From NCBI GenBank assembly GCA_947034885.2, contig OX344754.2, positions 7,881,001 to 7,945,000 on the forward strand: a stretch of 64,000 bases of DNA, given 5' to 3'. A program made the translations under genes and the position numbers. Below are positions 24,194 through 36,082 of the stretch, in pieces. The DNA is from Thuidium tamariscinum (Eukaryota > Streptophyta > Bryopsida > Hypnales > Thuidiaceae). The notes under the pieces are model-generated. The model did not search any database. It was not told where the DNA came from and saw only the letters and a list, made by a program, of their open reading frames with translations. Positions within the stretch are counted from its first letter, which is position 1. Each line of letters opens with the position of its first letter.

Positions 24194-24469
24194 AGGTAGG
24201 TACACCCAAAAGCACCCTATTCCTAAAAGCGCCATCTATAGTACACATACATTTTCAAAATCAGTCATGTTCACAGGCTGTAGATGGGGCTTTCAGAAAC
24301 AGATTTTGACTGTTAATAACTTTTGCATACGGTATCCAAATCCTGCGTTCTTTGGTGCGTTGGAACATGCTTGCACTTGCCCACGAGAGTGCTTAAAAAT
24401 CTGAACTAGCTAATTAGGACAGGAACTAGGCACAGTATGAAAAAATGGTGCTTTTGGGTGTACCTACCT
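24194..24469. mobile_element. AGGTAGGTACACC-family miniature element, copy 3
   Basis: This 276-bp element lies outside the inverted duplication. Its ends are AGGTAGGTACACCCAAAAGC and the inverse, flanked by TA at 24192-24193 and 24470-24471. It is clearly diverged from the two arm copies, so the family is older than the arm duplication. Confidence 0.88.
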
Positions 24470-24554
24470 TAATCCATCCAACTTTCCAAAGTGGAGCACA
24501 AATTAATTGGAGCCTCTAAATGGATACTGACAAACGAGTACTGACAAAAGGAGT

Positions 24555-24692
24555 TGAGCTCGAATCAGAAACGTCCTTCTCTGCACTCTAGTTTGAATGA
24601 CATGCATCCATGTAGGTCCAGTTGTGCTCGAATCAGAAACGTCCTTCTCTGCAGTCTATTTTGCATGACATGCACCCATGTAGGTCCAACTT
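24555..24692. repeat. Two-copy tandem repeat, 68-bp unit
   Basis: GCTCGAATCAGAAACGTCC starts at 24558 and again at 24626. Both are followed by TTCTCTGCA, a TGACATGCA.CCATGTAGG block and GTCCA. The two units differ at only a few bases. Confidence 0.8.
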
Positions 24693-24705
24693 GCATTAGC
24701 CCCTA

Positions 24706-24929
24706 AATGACAAGCCGGTGGCCGTGGAAATCTTGAATTTTGATACCGTAGGAACCATTGGTTCCCAAAAATTCAAAAGTTCTTGTTGTAAGTCAAAGTA
24801 CTATAGGAGATACTCCTTTTCCTTCATCCTCCTTTTCCGAGGATGAATAATTGCATTTCTATTGTGTGCAAAAAGATTCCGTCTTGTTCATCGACCAGAA
24901 TATGGCCTGTGCATCATTTAGGGGTTAAT
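24706..24929 (+). repeat. Dispersed direct repeat, second copy
   Basis: This is the partner of 23394-23618. The pair lies on either side of the AGGTAGGTACACC element and the 68-bp tandem repeat. Confidence 0.55.
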
Positions 24930-24962
24930 AATAGACCTTCTCATTCTTTGCACATGAGCATA

Positions 24963-25273
24963 AGCAAGGTCTTAAAATGGAGCAAGCTCTAGAGTGGAAC
25001 AAGTTCTAGGGGTACATTTTGTACACTCCAATGTACAAATAGTCTACATTTTATGAGGTGGTCTTGATTTTAGAGCCCATTGAAACAACTTTTTTGCAAC
25101 TTCAAAAATTTGCAACTAAACCTTCAAAGGTCCAAAAAATTAGAAACAACTTGGATTGGATGTCAATTACATTTTTCTTTTGATGAAAATTTATTGAAAA
25201 ATACTTCAAGAAGTTTGAGATTCCCAAAAATGCAAATCAACTATTAAGTAGTCTATTGTAGGATCTCCTACCT
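24963..25273. mobile_element. Probable TA-flanked pogo-type miniature element, degraded
   Basis: The right end, TAGGATCTCCTACCT followed by TA (25274-25275), and the interior (TTGGATGTCAATT, TTTATTGAAAAATACTTCAA) match other members in inverse. The left end AGCAAGGTCTTAAAATGG after TA (24961-24962) is degraded. At 311 bp it has the usual family size. Confidence 0.5.
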
Positions 25274-25309
25274 TAGTTGTTATTAAATTATACCACTTAG
25301 TCACTATCA

Positions 25310-25935
25310 TACAGATTTATGGAGAAGGTACTCATAAGTATCATACACCTTCCCTAATTTTTTCATAATTTTCAAAAATATTTTACTATCGAAAAATAGA
25401 CCCCAATTGAATGTCACACTTGGTAGTTTAGAGTTTTTTAGTACTATGGAGTAACTTCTTTTAATGATTTTGAGATGAAATTTGAATGAAATGATCTTCT
25501 AATAGACTCACAACTCTCCATGTGAGGGATTTTGAAAAAAGTTATTTTTATGTCGTGTGGAAGTCTACAAAGTGAGCTTCTTTTTTGTTGCATTTTTAAA
25601 CATATAAAGTATTATTTTAGTGATTTTTTTGATGAATGACCATCTCCATAAAGTTGTTACAAATGACCAGTTTTGATTTTTTGAATTTACATAATTTTTC
25701 TATTTTTCCCTAATTAAAACATCAAATTATGTATTTTCTTGGGACTTGGCACTTTTCTTGTTCTCCTACTTAGACAAATTTTTTGTGCAATTCCTTCTAT
25801 GGGTACCTTCATCTTAAAGGTGCATACATAAGTCATATTTTCAATTTAAAAAAATAATAATTTTCTAATTTTAAAGTACTCCCAAAAAAATCAGCCAAAC
25901 GCAACAAATAGGACAAGTGTTTCTTGCAATCACCC
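25310..25935. mobile_element. GGGTGATTGCA-family element, left end missing
   Basis: The sequence follows copies 3 and 5 internally and ends TTTCTTGCAATCACCC, but the first ~100 bp, including the left terminus, are absent. The break lies next to the degraded TA element ending at 25273. Confidence 0.75.
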
Positions 25936-26039
25936 TGTGCTATAAAAGTGACCACTATCTTCAAATGAACCCTACAATTGAGGATAAAATAGAAATAATG
26001 TAGTTCTCAATGGGAATGTAATTGACAATATAGTATTTC

Positions 26040-26710
26040 ACCCATTTCCATCCACTTGAGCAATTATGCATATCTAGAGTGTAGATTTTTTGAATGCAAA
26101 TTTTTTTTCATGTATAGAAATAGAATTTGAAAGGATGCCATATTTTTTTAGAATTTTATTACACAAATTGTAATTACTATGAATTTTTTAGTAGAAGATT
26201 CTCTTCAACTTATAATGGTGATATAGACTGATTACAAAACCAACCAATGGCTATTTGCATTTATGAGAGCCTTGCAACTAATCCTAATGTGCCACAATTG
26301 CTCTAGGAACTACACTACAACTTCATGGAAAAAAAATTGCCTAAGGTAGCCAACCCATTTCCAATCACCTACCCATTTCCAATCTATAGGCTCTTTTCTT
26401 TCTGTGAAATTGTGGTGTAGTTCCTGGAGCAATTGTGGCACATTAGGATTGGTTGTAAGGCTCTCATTAATGCAATCATCCATTGGTAGATTTTGCAATC
26501 AGCCTATGGTCAAAAATAGTAAGGCCTATATTACCATTATAGGTTAAGAAGAATCTTCTACTAAAAAAATTCATAGTAATTACGCTTTGTGTAATAAAAT
26601 TGTAGAAAAATATGCTATCTTTCCAAACTCTATTTTTGTACATGGAAAAAATTTTGCAATAAAAAAAAATGCACTCTAACTGCATGTAATTGCCTAAGTG
26701 ATTCGAAATA
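26040..26710. repeat. Large fold-back of about 670 bp
   Basis: The left arm (about 26040-26335) and right arm (about 26405-26710) are inverse copies, with a central ~70-bp unpaired loop. Matching pairs include GTGCCACAATTGCTC with GAGCAATTGTGGCAC, and TAGTAGAAGATTCT with AGAATCTTCTACTA. The loop contains a direct doublet of ACCCATTTCCAATC. No target duplication is clear. Confidence 0.75.
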
Positions 26711-26917
26711 GGTCGGCTACCTTATTGATTGGAATGGAGATTAATTAATAATGGGTCACCATCTTCTAAATGGATTGGAAAAGAAGTTAGATGCATTAAG
26801 AACATTAGTAATGTATTTGGGTTGGGTGTAGAATGGATTGGCTTATTATACAATGTGGTCTATTTCAAAAAGCTATAACATGTATACATTAATGTATTTA
26901 AAATTAGATTTGTCTAG

Positions 26918-27110
26918 CAAAGTGAATTTTATTAAAATGACAGTATTCCATATGCCATTTTTTAGACTACATAAACTATTCAAACTAAAAGCTAACATCT
27001 AGGACTCATATAGATTTATGACAAATTAAGATTTTAGATTGCGTGGTCTAAACTATCAAAAGTGTCAAATTCAATGAAGTTTTTCCATTTTAATGAAATT
27101 TGACATTAGC
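26918..27110. mobile_element. Degraded TTAAAATGGC-type element
   Basis: Ends resembling GAATTTTATTAAAATGACAGTATTCC and the inverse TTCCATTTTAATGAAATTTGAC match the family seen at 27823, 49654 and 54976. The interior includes TTGCGTGGTCTAAACT, a motif shared with 28366-28652. Confidence 0.5.
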
Positions 27111-27138
27111 CAACAACCTCTAAAAAAATTATATAAAA

Positions 27139-28238
27139 GGGTGATTGCAAGAAACACTTGTTCTATTTTGTGTCACATGTTAGATACAAAAGTTGTTTTA
27201 TGTCATAAGTATTGCAAAAATGAATGAATGAATGTGAAATTTGAAATGAATCTTCCTCAAGCAAGAAATATTTTATTTGAATTTTCTCAAATTAAAAAAA
27301 AATGATAAAGTAGGGGGGGATTGAATTTTGAACATATGTCACACACGTAGTTTGGATGGTTTTTAGTACTATCAAGTACCTTTTTTGAAGAATAACATTG
27401 TGAAATTTCATAGGCTAGGTTTTTTAATCGAAATACATTTTCTTATATGAGGGATTTCCAAAATCATGTTCCAAATGTGTTTTATATTAGTCTAAAGTGA
27501 ACATTATTTAGGTTGAATTTATGTTGAATTAAAAAAAATTATTTTAGTTCTAGCTTTGATATTCTATCTTTGCCCTTAGTTGGAACTATGGCTGTTTCTA
27601 AAATGATTTTTTTAAATAAATTTTTTTAATAAATTTTTTAATTATATATATAGGAGTGTCATTTTCTAGTGTAAATTGTAGCATGTGGCTCAAAACAATA
27701 TTTCAAGGTACACAAAAAGACTCAATAGTATTACTAGAAATCTATAATGTCTTCAATTTTTTCATGAAAACTTTTTTATGGAAAAATTAAGTATTGTTAT
27801 TCATCCTTGCTATTTACTAATATGGTCAATTTTGTTAAAATGGTAGTATTCGGAGTGTCATTTTGACATATTTCATGTGCTACTTTGACAAATTTAAAGT
27901 GCCATTTTGACATATTTTGTGTACCATTTTGACTTATAGGCCTAGAGGTAGAGGAAGAAAATGTGCCATTTTAATGGAATGTTGTGCCATTTTAACAAAG
28001 TATCGTGCCATTTTAATAGAATGTCATGCCATTTTATTGAACTACCGCCATTTTAACGAAATTGACCATTAATGAACATTACAAGTTGTTTGAATAGTAG
28101 ATTTGAAATCCAATCGCCTATCGAGATGTCATATTTTATACCCCTAATAGTACTAAAGGTGACTTATAGTACAAAATCTACAAAAATGCTAATAATAAAA
28201 AATGCAACAAATAGTACAAGTGTTTCTTGCAATCACCC
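27139..28238. mobile_element. GGGTGATTGCA-family element, copy 7 (host of a nested element)
   Basis: This 1,100-bp element begins GGGTGATTGCAAGAAACACT and ends TGTTTCTTGCAATCACCC. Flanking AAAA and ATAA give an imperfect 4-bp duplication. A 246-bp TA-flanked element is nested at 27823-28068. It is non-coding. Confidence 0.85.
27823..28068. mobile_element. TTAAAATGGC-family miniature element with internal tandem units, copy 1
   Basis: The ends are TGGTCAATTTTGTTAAAATGG and the inverse CATTTTAACGAAATTGACCA, next to TA dinucleotides. The interior is a run of roughly 25-bp units, each with (T)GCCATTTTGACAT or GCCATTTTAATGGAATG. All units keep one orientation, and several are copies of the terminal sequence itself. 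Confidence 0.75.
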
Positions 28239-28365
28239 ATAATCTAGAACCTTAGAAACTACCATTGATCAATTTAATGTTAATCAACAAGTTTCCTCTA
28301 GATTTCTCCATCTCTCTTTACATTCCACATGTGTTTGGTTGTTTGCATTTTGTCTAACCTATAGT

Positions 28366-28652
28366 TACAGCAAATTTCGTTAAAACGGCAATATTCCATT
28401 AGTTTGACACTTTTAATAGTTCAGACCGTGCAGTTTGAAATGTAAAATTGCCATAGATTTTTGAAATCTATAATTGTCCAAGATATTGCAAACCACGTGG
28501 TCTGAAATATAAAACTATCATAGATTTTGAAAATCTATATGTGTCCTAAATTCTTGAAAATCTATACCTGTCCTAGATGTCAATTTTCAATTTCGACCAT
28601 GCGGTCTGAAAAATGACATTTGGAATATCGCCATTTTAACAAAATTCACCAT
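28366..28652. mobile_element. TTAAAATGGC-type element, longer variant
   Basis: The left part AAATTTCGTTAAAACGGCAAT and right part ATCGCCATTTTAACAAAATT are inverse. The interior has three copies of a GACC(G)TGCRGTTTGAAAT-like motif and repeated ATAGATTTTTGAAATCTATA palindromes. Exact ends and target duplication are unclear. Confidence 0.55.
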
Positions 28653-28659
28653 AGTTAGA

Positions 28660-28861
28660 AATAGGTACCTAAGATTGCCATCTAAAAAAAATCATAACTA
28701 AGTATCCCAAAATTACTCTGAAAATTATGAAACCACTTTTGCTACATACATCATCAATTTCTCCCTCCATGTGAAAAATAAGGAAAAGTATATTTCTGTG
28801 CACGTAAGCCCATGAAAAAAGCAACCAGCCTTTAAGTGGTCGCTTTTCAAGCAGACTACCT
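28660..28861. mobile_element. TA-type pogo-like miniature element, partial
   Basis: The right end, reverse-complemented, is AGGTAGTCTGCTTGAAAAGC followed by GACCACTTAAAGGCTGGTT. It matches the pogo-like terminus and the element at 44796-45205 through the interior. TA follows at 28862-28863. The left end is lost where it abuts the neighbouring element. Confidence 0.6.
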
Positions 28862-28869
28862 TACCAAGC

Positions 28870-29408
28870 ATATGGCTCCAATCAAAGAAATGAGTCTCCC
28901 AAAACAGCCAATGAAATATTCTTAAACTCTTACTGATCAAACTGTAGATATTCCACGAAAACTCCGACCGAAATTGTCAAACGAATGGCATGAAACAGGA
29001 TCCAAAAGAGACCACAAAACTCAAATCAATCCAAGATTCAATTAATTCCTGCAGACATTGGACACAACACTCACGAACTCATCATACATGAGACCTAAAA
29101 CTGCAATGCAAAAATAATGTCCTGCTTGCTCTGATTTGCAAGATCGAGGACTTCTGCATGGACGTACTTACAATTGCAGCGTGCACTGAGTTCAATACTT
29201 TTCCTGTTCATATTGTCGGCAAGATCGATGAGAATTAATTTCGGTGGGTTCAGTTGGTTGGTTGGTTGCCCTGCTAATTTTTGGGTCTTCAGGCAACCTC
29301 CTTTGCACAATGCACATATTCACCTCGCAAGGTGCGTGCCCGGACTGACATCTTCTCAGCCTAATGTCAATGCAGGAGAGTTCTCTTGTCGTGGCATGCT
29401 TCAATTGG
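28870..29408. other. No supported gene
   Basis: Overlapping frames on both strands (such as 29095-29310 minus and 29174-29419 plus) are open for 70-95 codons. None has a recognisable domain and none is repeated elsewhere. An isolated exon cannot be excluded. Confidence 0.3.
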
Positions 29409-29412
29409 TTAA

Positions 29413-30332
29413 CCCCTAAGTTCCCAAGGCATTTTCTGGCTAAGAAACCACTGAAAACTGCCATTTCTGCTGCAATCACTCAGGAAACCTAAATTTTTTT
29501 TTTCTTAGAATCTAACTATAGGATCTTGTACTTCACTTGTCTCAAATCATGTGGTAAGAATTTCATGAAGTTTGACCGTACGGATTGGAAGATATTAGAC
29601 TTTGAAGTTGAAAAAAAAAGTTTTTTTCAACTGCGGCCTGCAATTTCAGGTGACTTTGATGGCCATTTGTGGATTTTTTTTGCACCACACACCATAAGGT
29701 TAAAATTTTTTATCTTGAACATTTGAGTTGAGAGTTTGGGAAAAAAATTTCAGAATGTCAAAACTTGATTTTCACATATAAAAAAATTGCTAAGTAGAAG
29801 TAGGTCCAAAGTTGAACAAAATACTAAATTGTTAATAGCCCTTAGATGGAATAAAAAAATCATAATCCCAACGGTGGGATTGTTCTTGAAAACAAACTTA
29901 ACCTTGTCAAAAAAAGAAAATTGAAAAAAATTGAAAATTGCATTCAAAAATGAATTCTATAAGTTGTTTTTTGAAGAAGATGCTTAGATTGCCCGAAAAA
30001 CAAGATTGTCCATAACTTTTTCATTATTAGTCCAAATAGGATGAATCAAAGCTTCAAATGTAGACAAAAACATAATCTTTCAGAAAAAAAATTGAAAAAA
30101 AAAATTTCATTTTTTTGTGGTTTTTTTTTCTGCCCGCCGAACTGCTTTTTTGACTTCGGATGGCAAAACTTCTGCTCCCAAGCACCGATTGAAAAAAAAA
30201 TTATATTTCTAGAAAGCTGATGTGATTCCCTATCTTCAAAAAAAGTTTCAAAAAATCAGGTCAAAATTTCAAGTCACACAAGCCTGCCCGAAATCCCAAG
30301 TGTCCCCCGAGGGGACTTTGGGACTTTAGGGG
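29413..30332. mobile_element. TTAA-flanked element, copy 3
   Basis: This 920-bp element lies between TTAA at 29409-29412 and 30333-30336. The left end is CCCCTAAGTTCCCAAGGC and the right end, read inversely, is CCCCTAAAGTCCCAAAGTC, the best-preserved terminal inverted repeat of the family here. The interior shares the CATAACTTTTTCATTATTAGTCC-like block seen in copies 1 and 4. It is non-coding. Confidence 0.9.
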
Positions 30333-30688
30333 TTAAGGAGAGGCAGATCAAGACTGATAATGCTCAATGCTTGCCTTGTGTAAATCTTCAATGGTGGGTA
30401 TGCTATAGAAATTTCAAATGTTGGTTTAGGAATGAGAGAAATCTAGGATAAATCTCTCCCTCTACCAACCGAAATTAACTTAGTGAGTGCAGATCCACCT
30501 AACAAAATCTAAATATAGGAGACTGTTGCGGTTGTGACATGTTTTGATTGGTCCAACAATCAAAGAAGTCAAGTGGACATTGACATTATGTCTGGTAACT
30601 GCAAAGCAGTCCAAGTTACCAAAAATAATCGCCCAGTCAGTACCAACCTCGTCGCCCCACGGCTCAGTAGGTCCTAACCGGGGCATTA

Positions 30689-31039
30689 GAGAAAATTTGG
30701 ACTCTCTAGAGGGCCGCTAAGAAGTGGCAAAAGGAACCCCTCATTACATTTATTTAGCATGAGGTAGAATTTTTCTCCTATAGCTGTGATGTACAAGTGT
30801 CATATGCTCAACAATGCAGCCAAACGTTAGAGCTTTGAAATACGAGCTCTTCAGTTTCATTGGACAAAAGCTATAAAAAACTGACATATTCTTCTTGGCA
30901 ATGAAGATATGCACACAAGTTGAACCGCATCTTCTATCAGGAATCGGGCACTTTATACAGAAATTGGGCTTATACAAAAATCTTTATATAGACCGGCTTG
31001 TCAAAGTTAGGCGGCCCTTTGGATAGTCCAAATTTTCTC
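30689..31039. mobile_element. Miniature element with GAGAAAATTTGGACT ends
   Basis: The left end is GAGAAAATTTGGACT with a nearby GGGCCGC; the right end is AGTCCAAATTTTCTC with GGCGGCCC inside. TA flanks it at 30687-30688 and 31040-31041, within a larger palindromic TTAG...CTAA context. The element is 351 bp and non-coding. I see no other copy in the window. Confidence 0.75.
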
Positions 31040-31042
31040 TAA

Positions 31043-31760
31043 TAGATTATTTTCGATAACCTCCTTTGCAGATACCTAGTCCATAAGCTTAAAGTTAGAG
31101 GTAATGTTTGTACGTGTCCGATGGGTGTTGGTGCATTTGGCATTGGTGGCGCCCCTTGGAATGAACGTGTGCATTGGTGTCCGCTAGCTTCGTATGGTGA
31201 ATCAGATTGAGCATGACTTCACGGGCTGCAGCATTTCTACAACAAGCTACATGATTCATATGGGCAGCCCAACATCTTGTACAGCAACTCCAGAGGACAT
31301 TTTGTGCACTGTAGACCTCGTATTGCTTTTGGCACTTCCATTGCTAATTCACTCACAAACTTTGAAACTGGGACGGCGTAGCTAGCTGATCCGCACGCTC
31401 CACAAATTCTTCCAACTCTTAGAACCTGGACATGAAATTCGGTGGACTCAAACCACCTACGCTAGTTGCGACGAACGTCCTTTTCATGTCCTGTCGGATG
31501 TATGTGCACAAAAAATTGCTCCATTACTGGCCGCTACTAGCGCCCTTACCTCCGCGCCACCTTCGTGCCCATGTAGGCTTGGTGGACACAAAATTCTACA
31601 TGTGGGAACTCCCTCACAGTTAGAGTGAGGGCTCTGACTACTCAAACTCTGCCACCCTAACACCAAGTGGGAATTGGCCCTAAGTTTACAATAAACTAGC
31701 GATTTATTAAAATGAAGTCAACATTGAAAAGTTTTTAGAATAACACACTCAACAAGTATA
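31043..31760. other. No supported gene
   Basis: Mixed-composition DNA with several short frames (60-63 codons), none recognisable. The sequence from 31761 onward belongs to the displaced 3' flank of protease copy 3. Confidence 0.35.
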
Positions 31761-31874
31761 GACTGTTCGCTTTACTTTGGCTATTATGCTCAATGTTCAC
31801 ATATACTAGTATAACCCATCAAGGATAGACACGTAAGCTACAAAGGATATTACTCCCTGGGCTGTAAAGTTCAC
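31761..31874 (-). other. Displaced 3' flank of protease copy 3
   Basis: This stretch aligns, with gaps, to 18370-18573 in the same orientation. Shared order includes TTGGCTAT, a TAAGCTA(C)AAAGGATATTA block and GGCTRTAAAGYTCA. It is cut at a TA (31875-31876). The homology resumes on the far side of the 4.87 kb transposon, at 36751 onward, up to the stop codon at 36890. Confidence 0.75.
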
Positions 31875-32497
31875 TAAGGTAGAGGGCTCGAAAATGGTTC
31901 ACTTAAGGGAAATCAGCCCTCTGCAGAGGAATCAGTGAACCAGAACTAATTCGAGCTTGGATGGAGAAGAAGAGAAATGGCAGAGGGAAGCTTGCAGAGT
32001 GGAATTATATTTTTTGCAGTCTTTGAGAATTATTGGTGAATTTTCAAAGTGCCAGCCTCATAGGGCGCTATTTCTGCTCCTAGAGTATAGAAGCAATCCT
32101 CCAGAACATGACAGTGAAAAGCAACTCACAAGTCCAGAAATAGATGAATAATATGCTGAAATTGTATATAGCAGGTTTAAAACCGTGCATTACATAAGCA
32201 AAATTAGGGCACGAGAAGCTCACAAAACGGTCAGTACTCATAACTGCAGTTCCTGTACAACTACCAAAATAGACCGCACATGAGTCCAGCAATGCGTCGG
32301 AGAGGCTTCAAAATGGTGCACTGCTATCACTAAAATAAGTACACCTATACTGAAAAGGGACTGTGGCATGCCCGAAATGGAACAATGCTGACAGAAAATC
32401 GCCCGCAGTAGCCTGCCACATGCGCGACCTGCAAACCCTAGAAGCCACCAATGCGGTCCTCCAATTCCCTGCAACTGTGTCATCCGCGTGGCCCGTA

Positions 32498-32725
32498 TCA
32501 GCCACTAGGTTTCGCTTCATCGATGTACAGAGGAGCGGTCGTTCGAACTACGCCTTTCGATGAAGGAAGAAGCCGTTGTTTTTTGAAATCGTCGATGTCG
32601 TCGGAAGGCGCGGCACATTTGGCGGGGACGCTCCTCGATAGTTCAAAATTGAAACAGCCCGCATACAGAACTGTAAGTGCTTCGTCTCCAAAGATGAAGG
32701 TCCTATGTCGCTTCATTTTCTTCAT
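32498..32725 (-). CDS. Small open frame in the left part of the pogo-like element
   Basis: A 75-codon frame starts with ATG at 32725. The same frame is open without a stop back to about 32920. Local base composition is more GC-rich than the surroundings. It encodes a mixed basic and polar peptide with no domain I recognise. It lies downstream of, and on the same strand as, the transposase, so it could be a second element-encoded exon or a captured host fragment. It may also be chance. Confidence 0.2.
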   Translation of the reverse strand: MKKMKRHRTFIFGDEALTVLYAGCFNFELSRSVPAKCAAPSDDIDDFKKQRLLPSSKGVVRTTAPLYIDEAKPSG

Positions 32726-33355
32726 GCTTGGAGCTTGATTCCCCTTCTGCACCCTATCGCTCCGCCGCTTGCAGGAGAGGCTCGTCGTCAAAGGTTCACA
32801 GGTAAGCTCTGCCCTTCCTTGTATGCATACTTCTTTGTCCTGTACAGCATGTCCGTTTTCGCTAATGCCTATTATCTGTGGTCTTGGCAAGCCTCCCGAA
32901 TATGAGAGTGTTCCTTGCACGCCAACATCTGCAATGACAAGTAGAGGTAACCTGCTCTCCTATTTCCGTTTTCTTCACACAACATTCCTGTATGATATTT
33001 TAGTACAACCAAGCTATTGATGAAGTCTGTCATTAATCTCTGCTAATGCACTAGTGCTTGCTACATGAGGTCCTGTAAGCGGATACTGATAGCTTGGTTG
33101 TTGCAAACTTGTATTGTTGTAGAGGCTTGCGGGGAAGAAAGATGAAGCGTACATGAGCTATTGCTGCCCTGCTGAGCTATTCGTTGGAATGAACATGGAC
33201 GCATGTTGGGATTGATAATGTGCGCCAACATTGCTCATACCACTGAGATGAACTTGCTGTAACGGAGGAAACATGGGGAAGAAAGGTGGAGCATGCTGGA
33301 ACTGTTGCTGCCCTGTTGAGCTACTGCTGGAAATGAAAGCGGATGCATATTGGGA

Positions 33356-36082
33356 CTACTGATGTGGACCAGAGCTGCTCATTCCGTTGAAACAAACCTC
33401 CTGCAAGGGCGGAAATGAATTGGTATCTTTTCCCATACTTCTAGCTAGGTGTTTTTCCATAGCAATTCTTTGATTATCTCTGCAAACTTGTGGAATGATG
33501 CCACAGTAGGGTGCCTGATAGCCTGTCACAGGGGCATTTTGGCGAATAGCTGCGTGTAACCTATCTCCAGCCGCTTTGACATTCTTGATGCTCCAAGCTT
33601 CCTTGTGTATTTTTTTCCTCCTTGCCAAGTCCGCCCGAGCTGCTTTCGCTTCTAGTTTCTTTTTCTTCTCCTCTAGCCTCTGTTGTTTCTTGGCCTCCCT
33701 CTCCTGCTGCAACCTCTGCCTCTCTGCTGCAGTAGCTTCTCTTTTCTGTGCTAGTTGCTCTAAGTGTTGGACATGATCTTCTTGAGTGAGCATAAGGGAC
33801 TTCTGATAGTCTATGAGTGGTTCCGCCTACCTTGTAGTCTTCTGGGGCACCTGTATCCTTGGTAATTGAAGGAACTCCAAAAATCCATTCACATACATCC
33901 CTTCTTGACCTATAGATGTTGTTGTGGCCTCTGTAGCATTGTTATTGGAGTCATCATTGTCAGTAGATCTGTCTGTAGGATCGTTCTCTCCTTCTTGAGT
34001 ACCGTCAATGTCCACATAGTATTGGGTGCAGTTGGGTAAGTCTTCTGGAACTTCGTCAAATATTTCTTTGATCTCCCACTGCTGCAGTTCACCATCTGAT
34101 TCTGACTCTAAAGAGTTGTTAAAGCCAGTAGGACATGCTCCTTGTGTACTATCGCCATACACTTTACTAGGGCCCATTTTTGAATCCATCGCCCTTCTGT
34201 TAAATGGATAAATGCCTACTGCAGCAAAACCTTTAGTGATGTTTGCAGTTGTCAATGCTCTCCTCAGAGCAAAAGATACCCATTGAGCGAGGTCTTCTTT
34301 CATGGGTTTCTTTCCTACATGATCAGAAGTCCATTTGTCTCTGTAGGCCCTGAAGCAATGCTTGAATGGCTTAAAACAAGACACATCCAAAGGTTGCATA
34401 GCATGGGATGTGTGAGAGGGGAAAGTAAGCATGTCCAAGCCTTGAGACTTAGCTAGTTTGATTACATCTAAACTAACATGGGACTTGTGACCATTTAGAA
34501 TTAGCAAATGCCTGTTTACTGTAGATATACCATATGCTTTTGAAATTTTCAACAAGAAATGGGACATCCACTCTGCAAATAAAACATTATTCATCCATGC
34601 TTTTGATTGCATTGCCATTCCTGCTCCTTTCTCATGGGTTCTAATCAAGAAATTCCTCCTCATCTTCTTACCTTTCAAAATATAGAAATTTGGCAAGGAT
34701 TCACCTTTAGCATTGATGCAAACCAGCACTGACAACCACTCTCTGAAGTCAGGTGTAACCTTGTGGACATTTTTACATCCTCGTCTAGCAATGACATAGC
34801 CTCCACCATCCCTTCCTGCTTGTGCTCCACTCTCATCGCAGTTCCAAATTTGGTATGGTTGGTAGTTGTGTTTCTCATATAGAAATATGAGGTTGTTATA
34901 GAAAGAGGCTACAACTTCTGGACACAAATTTTTGGCTCTTTTTTGTTCCAATGCTTGTGCTCTCCTTATAGTCAATTCCTCATGTCTTCTTTTGAAGCAT
35001 TTTACCCATCCAGGACCTGGTACGCCTTCCTTAAAGGGAGTCATTCTGGGTTGAGTAAGAATCATGACCTTCTCCCTCAATTGTCCTATACTTAAAGGGT
35101 ATCCAAGCTCCTGCATATGCATCAAATACTCTGAGAGTTCTTTTTCTTCTTCATTTGTTAGGACACCTTGCTTTCCCCTTCTTCTATGCTTGGTTGTATC
35201 GTAAATATGGCCTCTTAACGTAGAAGCGGGGATGCCATTATTTCTGGCTGCAACCCTAATAGGGATGCCATCATCGAAATCAATCATGGCTGCTTTTAAT
35301 TGTGCATCAGACCAGTTCCCATTTTTCTTTCTCTTCCGGCTAGACTTTCGAGTACACGTAGGAACTGCAGGTTCAGGAGAGCATTTCGAATTTGATGGTC
35401 GGTTGCTAGGCATACCTTCTTTGTCTTTGTCGTCCGTGTGCTCTGTCTCGTTTGCAAGCTCAGCTACTGGATCATCTAGGCATGGCGATGCTAGCAGCTT
35501 CTCCAATTCCTCCACACTGTGCATGTCATGGAACCCTTGATCGCCTGTCACTACTGCACTGCAGCTGTTGTTGATATCAGGAAACTGTGGAAATTGAAGG
35601 TCTACCTGAGGCATTGGAGGGCACTCCGATTGTGGCAGCTCTGCTTCACCTATCTCTCGATCCTCGCGTTTCTCCACTGCTGCACATTCATCGTTGGGTT
35701 GTCCTTCGTAAAGTCTGTCTTCTTGTACTCCAACAGTGCTACTGTTCATGTTGAGAAGCGTCTTTATTGCTTGCGCTGTCTGCTCCTTGCGGCTACGAAG
35801 CACTCGGCGATTCTTTGGTATTGGTGATCTGATTGTGCGATAGTCTGCTGCTTCTTGACGCTGAGAAGCCTCCATGGTTTGAAACCATTCTCGATCTTCC
35901 TCACGCTTCGCCCATTGGAACAACTCTTTGTTCTGCTTGTCCTCAGATTCCTCTGTAGAGTCGACCTCACATTCCGCATCATTTTCGCAGTACTCAGAGT
36001 CACTACTTCCTGAGCTACTAGAGCGCTGCTAATTCCCTCCATCTTTGTCACTACTATTATCGGAATTGCTATCATCACTCAT
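33356..36082 (-). pseudogene. Pogo/Tigger-like transposase, disabled
   Basis: A single frame from ATG 36082 to the stop at 33356 spans 908 codons with no frameshift, broken only by TAG at codon 18 (36029-36031) and codon 752 (33827-33829). Order: acidic and serine-rich N-terminus; a psq-type helix-turn-helix at about 257-293; a CENP-B-like DNA-binding region at about 305-373; the DDE_1 catalytic domain at about 405-590; an acidic tail; and beyond the second TAG a lysine/glutamate-rich coiled coil (about 765-835). Known pogo transposases use DDD. Here D416 (WNCDESG) and D566 (MQPLDVSCF) are present, but the middle residue in LLILNGHKSH is N530 (codon 34493-34495). It normally binds terminal repeats and moves the element; this copy should be inactive. 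Confidence 0.88.
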
